From NCBI RefSeq assembly GCF_000471905.2, contig NW_006499207.1, positions 1,910,096 to 1,974,095 on the forward strand: DNA of 64,000 nt. Direction: 5' to 3'. Source of the stretch: Amborella trichopoda. Taxonomy: Eukaryota > Streptophyta > Magnoliopsida > Amborellales > Amborellaceae. Below, in pieces: positions 55,251 to 64,000 of the stretch; the first letter of the stretch is position 1, and each line of letters begins with the position of its first letter. Under the pieces are notes generated by a model that saw only the letters and a program-made list of their open reading frames with translations, did no database searches and was not told the DNA's origin. The translations under genes were made by a program, and so were the position numbers.

Positions 55251-56270
55251 CCCAGGGATCAGATTCTGTGAACCTCATTCCCTATTTTCCTCCAGAGCAT
55301 CGATTCAACGTCGTGCTCCCAGATTCTTATTCGGCTTGAGGCAAGGATGGATTTACAAGTCCCTCACTCCCTATCTCCCAACATTGGCGGACGCACCGCC
55401 AGTGTCCCCTGCATGGGTTACTTGATAGCCGCCCAACACAGCATTCACCTAGCTACCGGTAAGCCACTTACCGGTCCTATTACTCGGGGCAGCCGAAAGG
55501 CTGCCTCCCTCTCCTCTGCAACTACGCGTTCATCTGGGGTTGCTCCCACAAGTTGCTGTACGGCCACCCCTACTTTCCATCACTTCGAAGCCCCATAACG
55601 AGAGGTTCGACACCATGAGGAGGAGGCTCCAAAGCCATCACCTCTCACTTAGCAGCTAAAGCTTGTGGTCTGTCCACTAGAGCAGTACTTCAAGGTAACT
55701 CCCTAACTGCCTCAGATCACCACTAGGGATTCGGCCTTCTAGGATCGACTCCCCTGCATCTCCTGACTGCGCATCACTTGGCTCGGGGCAACCCTATCGT
55801 TGCGCCTTCTCGAGCACACGAACGACAACCTCCTTGTCATTCCCCTTTGCACATACCAGCGCATCCCGTGGGAGGTGGTCACAGGGCCACTATGTCACAC
55901 ACACCTGCTCGCAGAAATGGACCTCTTAAAGCTAGATCTTTTGCTCGAGCTCGGGTTGACCCCCAAGTCACCCGAAAATCTTCTTCAGGGCGTGCGCACG
56001 CACCGAACTACTGGACTACACCGTTCTCCTGATGTAAAGACCATTAGCGCATGCCTTCACCCCCGTTCGCCGGGTCTACACCAGAGAAACCCTTGACCAC
56101 TTAGTACTCCAAGGTTTTCCCTTGAAGTACCCTTCTTCAGTCCCCTCTAAAGCCCCACATGACTATTGGCCCTCAAAAGCGAGCTTGGGCGAGAGCTTTG
56201 ATGACCAAACAGGCTCCATTCCTCCCATCAAGGCCAAAGAATCGACCCTTTCAAGTCCATATTCCCTACA
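55251..56270. other. Unassigned 1-kb segment between opposed leaders
   Basis: Open frames of 84-98 codons occur in two phases (55347-55598, 55778-56032, 55800-56096), one with HTNDNLLVIPLCTYQRIPWE. None resembles the gag at 29700 or any family I know. CACTTACCGGT-type inverted words occur near 55460. It could be diverged Tat gag of either neighbour or foreign filler. Confidence 0.3.
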
Positions 56271-57849
56271 CTAATTAATGGAAGTAGCTTTGGCTTCCCT
56301 GAGAAGGGGCAACCGGCTGCAATCTTTCTCCCAATTCCAATTCTGGGAGAAGATATACTGGGTGGTTAGGTGTCTCAATCTCGTCTCCCAGGTCAGGTTG
56401 ATCTAATAGCATGGTTTTGGGTTCGAGATGGTCTCGGGACCTTAGATTACTCTCTCGGGAACCACGTAAAGAAGAAGTAGGTAGGAGAACCAACTGGTGA
56501 GAGAGGAATTAGGGTCGTGAGGTTGGACTTACCTCACGTGGGTCCTTGTCACACTCGTGCTAGCTCGCGTGGGTGCCCTCTTAAATCATGTTGGAAACCC
56601 CCCAGGCCTACGGACGGTTTGGAATCGCCTCCCTTAACCTGTTTCTCCTTTCTTGCAAACATACACACAAAATTGAAAGTACAGACAAGTGGGGCATAGG
56701 TCCCCACCTTATTACAGGGTGAAGTGAATGTGAGAGAAGAAGTTTGACTGAGAGAATAGGCTGGCACAATGGTTAGACCAGTATGGTGACTGACTTGTCG
56801 TGGTAGCAAGACGGGCAAGGTAACTCAGACCGGCACAATGACAATACTACTCGACGACATAATCAACACTGACCAGCCTAACACAATGACTAGTCTAACG
56901 TGGTAGTAAGACGGGCTCGGTAACTCAGACCGGTACAACGGCAATATTGCTTGATGACAGAACTGGCTCGACGGCTCAAGGTTCAGCCTACCCTCTGGTC
57001 AAACAAGCAAAGAAGAGAAAGAGGGGAGGTGAAGACTAGCTTGACTCTCTCTAGGCCTTCCATGAAGAGACGAAAGTGGAAATAAAAAAGTGCTGGTGAA
57101 ATAAGAGTGATAGAGAATGAGATGAAATGAAAATGAAAGAGATGAATTAAAGTAAAATTGAAAAATGGAATTAGGATTAAAATAGAAAATAAAGTGAATA
57201 AATTAAAATAAAATGAAATAAAGGAAAATACAATAAAAGGGATAAAGAAAATGAAATAAAATAAGATGGGTAAATAAAATAAAAGAGGCAAATGAAGTAA
57301 AGTAAAATAAATGATTAAAATAAAATAGGATGAGGTAATGAGAATAATATAAAAGGGGTAAATAAAATAAAATAAATGAGATAAATAAAATAAATGACAT
57401 AAAGATAAGTAAAAATAAGGTGAGAGAACATAAAATAAAATAAATGGAATAAAAGGAAATATATTAAACTAAACTAATGTGAGGTAAATAGGATGGGTGA
57501 GGTTAACTGGAACAAAATAATAATAAAAGGGTTTAGTTGATCAAGGGAGAAGGGGGTTTTATCATTGAGCTATTGGGCATTATACGAGTAAAGGAGTATA
57601 ACGTCTTGATAAAATAAAAGGGTAGATTAGCTTAGAGAGAGAGAGAGAGCTTGTGTTGGGTTCTGTGGAAGTAAAGAAGAGAGGAGTAGGCGGCGATGAG
57701 CAGGGGACGACGAGCAGGCAGTGACAAGGCGGTGATGAGTAGGTGGTGAGCCCATTACACTCGCGGCATTGACATCATTCACACACATGACCCAAAAGAT
57801 AGAGAAAGAAAAGAAGAGAGAGAAAGAGAAGAGAGAGAAGAGATAAGCC
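56271..57849 (-). other. Leader of inverted Tat copy D
   Basis: On the minus strand this matches the other leaders: the gag-proximal block (56330-56660), a GTCTTGCTACCAC segment (56770-56950), a purine/AT tract (57070-57500 on plus) and minisatellite remnants (57680-57760). Confidence 0.6.
57070..57500. repeat. AAATAAAATAAAATG low-complexity tract
   Basis: About 430 bases of AATAAAATAAAATGA-type units, found only in copy D. The minus-strand Phe/Leu-rich frames across it are compositional. Confidence 0.85.
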
Positions 57850-59265
57850 CAAGAGTACTGACTCAAAAGTTTCTCTATCCTTCCTTTCTCTCCAGAGACG
57901 TGACCCAGCAATAGGCAAGATAAAATTTTTTATTAAGCTAGTGAAAGGTCTGTGTATAATGAGAGTACATAATACATATAGTGTTTGCCCAAACATGGGT
58001 GGATGATCAAAATTAAACCTAATTGCTGGAAATTAAGATTTAATTGAATTAAAATAAATAGGAAAATAGGGTGAAAAATGACAGATTTTCCCCTTCCTAA
58101 CAATTTGCAAAATTTCAAAACAGTCCCAGTGCTGTCGTAAAATGTGCGTGATCATTCATGGATGATCCGAGGTTGTTTCGATGCACGTTTGGCTGACAGA
58201 TGATTATTTTCTTGTAGGGCTCGACATGGCGATCGATTTGATACCAACTTTGAGCCATGAATCTTGTTTTTAGGGCACGATCATGTATCTTGTAATTTGG
58301 ATAAATCTTGAAATTTCGGATTAATAGTGTGCTCGTTCCTTGATGTTTTTCTGTGATATCTTCATTGGATCATACTGAGCATGCCGTCACAATCACGGGG
58401 CAAAAATCGCAGTTCGATTTTATGCCCAGATAAACGTTAGCAAGTTTGAAGTTTTGGCTTGAATTTGGAATTCCGATGACAGAATTTACAGTCAATTCGT
58501 TGACTTCCTGAGCAAAATCTGGTCATTCATCATACGTGAGGATCGAACCAATGATGGTCATGGACCTTATGCACGCGACAAAACTAGTTTCACGTCGATC
58601 AGGCTTGTGAGCGGTGTGATTTGGCCGCTCGAACGAGGCACGATGCTGCTGATTTTTCTGCACTTTTTGTACAGATCAACAACTTCTCTCTAGCTTTTCT
58701 ACACGCTCGGGAGTCATCACGGGACGTGCCACACATCGAAACGCTCGTCTCATTCAAACGAACACGCTTCAACAAGTTTGAACGTGATCTGATCGTGGAT
58801 GAGGGAGATATAAGCCTCGCAAGTCACTATTCATGATTGTTCCTTTAATGGAGCTTAGTTGCAGGGTGGCCGCACTGTAATAGTGTTCGGCTCCCCCTGT
58901 TTCGTACTTTTACCTATAACTTCATCATCGGATGTCCGTTTAAGCTGAAATTTGATCCGTGGTAGTTTCCAACCATGATGGATCCAATGGCAGAGGTCCC
59001 ATAGCAAATTGAGACACTGAAATATAGCTCTAGTTATAGGGTTCATTTCAGGGTGCTTAGAACTTGATTATGCCGGAATTGTTTCTTAGTCCACACTACC
59101 TTAGACTTGTCGGATTGCAACGAAACTTGACAGGAGGATTTTGAGATTTCTTATGAAGATCTTGACTAGTTTTAGGGTTATTATGAAACTGTCAAAATTT
59201 CCACTATTTGTTAGGCTTCTATTGAGCGAGAGCCCCATGATGATGAAAAATATCTTCTGATAACA
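57850..59265 (-). mobile_element. Tat-type LTR D, inverted
   Basis: Sense start TGTTATCAGAAGATATTTTTC ends at 59265. Minus-strand promoter block CCACCCATGTTTGGGCAAAC at about 57988-58007, TATA-like CTATATG at 57975-57981, AATAAA at 57929-57934. The splice-donor-like site is missing. Confidence 0.7.
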
Positions 59266-59279
59266 TGCCCCACCAAATT
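59266..59279 (-). other. Polypurine tract of copy D
   Basis: Minus strand AATTTGGTGGGGCA, the cleanest example in the window. Confidence 0.65.
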
Positions 59280-62200
59280 TTGTGCTTATAAAGAATTGAG
59301 AAGTATAATCATCCAAGAAAATTCTCCTTGCTAGCCACATGACTACGTGAACACTAAGGAGATCCACACAATGCTGCAACTAGAATGCTCAGACGTTTGG
59401 ACGTAATGTATGGGTCCACCAGTGGAGACTTGTAGGGGAAGAAGAGACGTTTGAGGGATTCTATCGAAGTCCTCACCTTTGAGGGACTATTCATGATTCT
59501 GACAGCTTGAGGATTTTGTAGGGACCTCATTGGCTAGAATTAGGCCTACTTGGAGGTCGAGTGCTATGAACCTTTAGTCGGCATTGTTCGTTGCTACACT
59601 AGGTTTGCTTTTGATGATCAGGGTATCTCTGTAGGTATCGTCTAGCGAGGTCCGGTCAGGGGCTTCTGACCTGCCTGAAAGTATGGGCCATTTGCTGGGG
59701 GGATTTTGGCGAGGAGGCCTTGTGGGCCCCATCCTGTCGGATCCAGTCAGGGGCATGTCTCAAAGCTTTGGGCCTATCGACTAAGGAAGGTTTTAAGTGT
59801 GGCGATCTCATGGTGAGGAATAACCCTGAAGTCTCTAGCAGGTTAGGACCTGGCTTGGTCAGTTTCTTGCCTTCGTGATGGTCTTTAAGTATATTAGAGG
59901 GATCTTTCGATCGTCGCCCTCATCGTCAAGGACTCTTGTTGTTTGTGGAGATGAAACATGGGAGATCTTATGCGACTCTCACTCCCTAGTGAGCCATTTT
60001 GTCTTGTGATTGAATGCTGGAGGTTGAGGATTTTAGGTAGACCTCATAGAATCATGCTTGTTTGGCAATTAGGTGTCGGTTGAGGTTGTGGTAGTGCATC
60101 AACCTGCTTTGTCGGTCCAAGCACCCTTTGCGAGTTTTTGCTTGAACAAGGGAAATGGTGTCGTAAAAGATGGTTTTCACCAACTTCTTTATTTTTTGGC
60201 TCCTTTACCCATGACCTGGCGGCCATGTCACATAACTCTTTTACTCATGGTTTCGTGACCATGCCCGTCCGTCATTTTTACTCATGGCGTTCCCTTGTCC
60301 AAGTGTATATCATGCCCCTTTTTTTATGAAGGCGAGTTTAGGATCATGCCTTTGAGACCTGTGTGAAGCCTTTTAACATCATGCGGCTAGGACATGCACT
60401 ATAGTGTAGGGTCATACAGTTGGACTATAGTGGTGATTAATGGCAGTTAGTGGAGGCCATGGAGTGAGTATGGTGGTGGTTTTAGCTTACTTTGGGAGAT
60501 GGTATGAGGCTGCCTATGAAAGATTGAAGATGACGAATGGTGGGTGGAAAATAGTAACCCACTAACTGACGAGGAGTATGGGTGTCGAGGTGGCTTGCCG
60601 TTTTGTGAGCATGGGTGAGACTCATTGAGGAATGATGAAATAGAAGCAATGAAGGTGGTGCATGCACACAAATGGGTTGGTTAGGGAACTGCGTGCGTGA
60701 AAATGCATGTAAAGGGGGTGTGCACGTATGTGTGGGGGTAGCTTTAAGGTCATGCCTCCTTGACTCTGGCAATGCAGTTTAATTTGATGCGATCAAGATG
60801 TGCACTATGATTTAAGGTCATATAGCTTGGACCGTGGTTATACAGTTTAAAGTCATGTAGCTAGGACAATGTAATTTAAGGTCGTGCAACTAGACCTCTG
60901 CTACAATTTAAGGTCATATAGTTTGGACTTTGGCTATGCAGTTTAAAGTCATGCGGCTAGGACTAGGCAGTTTAAGGTCGTACAACTAAACTACTGCTAC
61001 AGTTTAAGGTCATATAGGTTAGACTGTGGCTATGCAATTTAAAGTCATGTGGCTAGGACTAAGGCTGTGTAGTTTAAGGTCATGCGGCTAGGACTAAGGC
61101 TGTGCAGTTCAAGGTCATGCATCTAAGACTAAGGCTGTACAGTTTAAGGACATGTAGCATGGAACAGGCTTGTGCAGTTTAAGGTCATACAGCACGGACC
61201 AGGGCTGTGCAGTTTAAGGTCACGCAGCACAAGCTAGGGTTATGCAGTATGAACCATTGTTTGGGTCTCCATGCAAGTGAAGCTGCAAGGACAATAGGTC
61301 TATGGATAGCAATCTGACTCCTTGGGGATAAAGATAGTTGAGGTTATACACAAGTATAGAGATTTAGTTGAAGATGGTGGCCCTACAATGAGTGGCAAGC
61401 TGAAGTAGACTTCACAGGGAATTAAGAGGGTAAGTGTGACTCCCTGGGGATGATAAGTAATGGTATGCATGTAACTTTGCTGAGCATGACAGGCCAGAGT
61501 ACAAATGCAACCCCACTAAGGGTAGTTCGTCGCAATAGGGTGTGACTCCTACAGGGATGTTAGTGTGAAACAGACCCACTGGGGATTGAAGGGGTAAGCA
61601 TGACTCCCTTCTTCTTCTTCTTTTTTTCTTTGTGCATACACCTAACTCCACTGGGGATGTTGATGGAATACACTTAGCGAAGACGTGTGTCCATTTCACA
61701 GTCCAAAGTTATGGGTTTGGGCTATTTGTCACACCGTGGTTTATAGTTTTAAGGTCTTGTAGCTTGGACCATGGCTATGTAGTTTAACGTCATGCAACTA
61801 AGACCATGCAGTTTTAAGGTCATACAACTAGACCTTTGCTATAATTAAAGCCATATAGTTTGGACCATGGCTGTGTAGCTTAGGGTCGTGCAGTGTGGAC
61901 CATTATAGGTGGGTCTTCATGCAAGTGGTTCGGTGAGAAGCGGACCAACAGGGAAAGAACATGGTAAATATGATTCCATGGGAATGACAGTATGGAGCAC
62001 AGGTGTAGCCCCACTGGGAATAGTGGTAGAACAGGCTTGACAATAACGGGGTCTAGCATAAGGAAATGCATGACAAGAGGTGGGCACATGAGCAGTAAAG
62101 GTGCATGATGGAAGCTTAAGAGGGCTATGAGTGATGTGACTCAATTGGACAAATGGAGGTCAGAAGAGTCCTGAGGTAACGGTGATGTGTGGAATGAGTG

Positions 62201-62335
62201 GTGAAAATGCTCTAGTAGGTGTAGGGGTATATGGTTGAGATTACGGTACGGCTCTTTAAGATATTGCTTTGTAGAGGAGGGAGCATGCCTTACATGCTTT
62301 GCTTTGAAGCCTCACAGTCTAAACTATGGTACACC
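59280..62335 (-). repeat. Tat 3' region of copy D, inverted
   Basis: In minus-strand order: ATGGAGTCAC motifs and 35-bp units (62060-60740 and 60420-60340), the 100-bp type stretch (60730-60440), the ATGAGTAAA block (60330-60100), a single 46-bp unit (about 59965) and the 330-bp unit (59900-59420). No antisense ORF is reached before LTR E begins at about 62340. 62100-62335 holds nothing identifiable. Confidence 0.65.
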
Positions 62336-62339
62336 TCTT

Positions 62340-63785
62340 TATGATATGGCATTGTTGTTTGAACATATTTTTCATCACCTTGGTCCCTGGTAGGAAGCAG
62401 GTCAATAAATCTTACAAAACAGTGAAAATTCTTGACAGTCTCATAATGGCCCCAGAATTAGTGAAGATCTTCGTTAGTACTTCAAAAGACCACCTACCAA
62501 GTTTCATCATGATCAGACATGTCTAAGGCAATGAACACAAAAGACCAATTTCAGAAAAAAGGTCTTTAACACCCTGAAACGGACCCTACAACTGGAACTA
62601 CATTTTTTCGATGTCTCAAATCATTATGGGAGCACCGACATTTGATTTGGCATGGTTGAAAACCCCTATGGGCCAAGTTTCGGCTTAATTGGATACTCCA
62701 AAACAAAGATATAAGCCAAACATTGAAACAGGAGAGGCCGCACACTATTCTCATGTGGCCTCATTGCAGTAAAACACCATTAACGGTGGTTGTTTTTACA
62801 GCCATGGGCAGTTATGTTTGAGGCCCAGAACTCACTCGTTTCAAGTCAGATCGCTCCCAAATTTGGTGAGCGTGTTTGTCTCATCAAGACAAACAATTCA
62901 ATATGTGGCACGCCCCGAGATGAAGTCCGAGCAGGGAGAAAAGCTAGAGAGAAGTTATCGATCCACTAAGAATTTGTAGAAAATTTAGTCGCGACATACC
63001 TCGCTCGATAGACTAAATCACGACTTTGGCACAATAGATCGATGTAAAATCAATTTCATTGTGTGCGTAAGGTCTAGGGCTATCATTAGTTTGAACTTCG
63101 TACATGATGAATGGTCAGATTCCATGCACGAAGCTGACGAAGTAACTGAAATTCTTACCATCAGTCAAAACTCAAAAGTTGTTAAATCTTCGTTCGGGCT
63201 TCAAACCACGTTCTGTTTGTTGTCATGCAATCATGACGGCATGCTTAGTGCACTACGATGAAAAAATCACACAAAAACATTAAGGAACAACCTCACTGTC
63301 GATCCGAAGTTTCCAAGATTCAAACAAATTTCAAGTCTTGTGATCATGGCTCAAAAACATGATTCATGGCTCGAAGTTGGTATCAAAATGATCATCATGT
63401 CGAGCCCTAAAAAAAAACAATAATCTTTCGATTAAATTGGCATCAAAACACCCTTGGGTCAGCCATGGAAGATCACGCAAGATCTCGAGCAACGGTAGGG
63501 ACTGTTTTAGAATTCCACCTATTGTTAGGCAAGGGTAAAACAGTCCTTTTTTACCCATTTTTATAATTTCTTTTAATCCAATTAATTCTTAATTTTCAGT
63601 AATTAGGTCTAATTTTCATCAATCCACCCATGTTTGGGCACAATTCTATTTAAACAGGCACTGCTTCATTGTAAACAGATCCCTCGGCCTTCTGTTGATT
63701 CTTAGAAGATTGAATAAAAATTTTGATTCCTTGCTTGAGCCTGTGACTACGTCTTGGAGAGAGAGAGAGGAGAGAGAAGGAAAGG
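62340..63785 (+). mobile_element. Tat-type LTR E
   Basis: Starts around TTGTTTGAACATATTTTTCA. TATTTAAA at 63647-63654, AATAAA at 63713-63718, CCACCCATGTTTGGGCACA at about 63624-63642. GGTACCCTTCAAGCAAG follows without a donor site. No polypurine tract precedes it: its upstream neighbour is inverted copy D. Confidence 0.7.
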
Positions 63786-63809
63786 GTCGGTACCCTTCAA
63801 GCAAGCAAC

Positions 63810-64000
<191 letters not shown>

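Noticed and set aside
56983-57400. Membrane-protein-like minus-strand frames rich in Phe, Ile and Leu
   Set aside because: Produced by the AAATAAAATAAAATG tract; not shared with other leaders.

Overview
This is a plant nuclear window made almost entirely of decayed LTR retrotransposons. I see no intact host gene, no rRNA or tRNA gene, no CRISPR array and nothing bacterial. The plant assignment rests on two Ty3/gypsy lineages that are plant-typical: (i) Tekay/Del-type chromoviruses (gag-PR-RT-RH-INT with a C-terminal chromodomain, tRNA-iMet-like primer site, LTRs of about 3 kb), and (ii) a Tat/Ogre/Retand-type family (CHHC gag knuckles, DGG protease, YVDD reverse transcriptase, a second RNase H, an antisense ORF and tandem repeats before the 3' LTR). 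The species cannot be named from the sequence.

Layout. 1-5127: 3' end of a Tat-type element, with a broken antisense gene (aORF, - strand), its promoter, 35-bp and other tandem arrays and a polypurine tract. 5128-7725: Tat LTR 'A' and its long leader. 7726-13180: truncated Tekay element T1 (-). 13191-17095: Tat pol (RT, two RNase H regions, integrase; +). 17096-25583: Tekay element T2 (-), internally deleted. 25584-27196: Tat 3' region. 27197-29700: Tat LTR 'B' and leader, with a CT tract and a 12-unit hairpin minisatellite. 29700-33781: Tat gag-protease (+). 33782-43962: Tekay element T3 (+), the best preserved. 43973-49512: second aORF copy and Tat 3' region. 49513-51074: LTR 'C'. 51075-55250: LTR 'C2' and a duplicated leader. 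55251-56270: unassigned. 56271-62335: an inverted Tat copy 'D' (leader, LTR, 3' region; -). 62340-64000: LTR 'E' running into a CT microsatellite.

How it fits together. Read without the three Tekay insertions, the + strand from 1 to about 51 kb is a head-to-tail chain of Tat-type units sharing LTRs: 3' region, LTR A, leader, pol, 3' region, LTR B, leader, gag-pro, 3' region, LTR C. The Tekay elements landed in it later and are themselves truncated or deleted. Downstream of 51 kb the family continues as C2, then an inverted copy D, then E.

All coding parts carry stops or frameshifts, so nothing here looks autonomous. The most distinctive material is non-coding: the antisense gene with its own core promoter inside the Tat 3' region, the promoter-proximal hairpin beside it, and the leader minisatellite whose units form stem-loops with co-varying arms.
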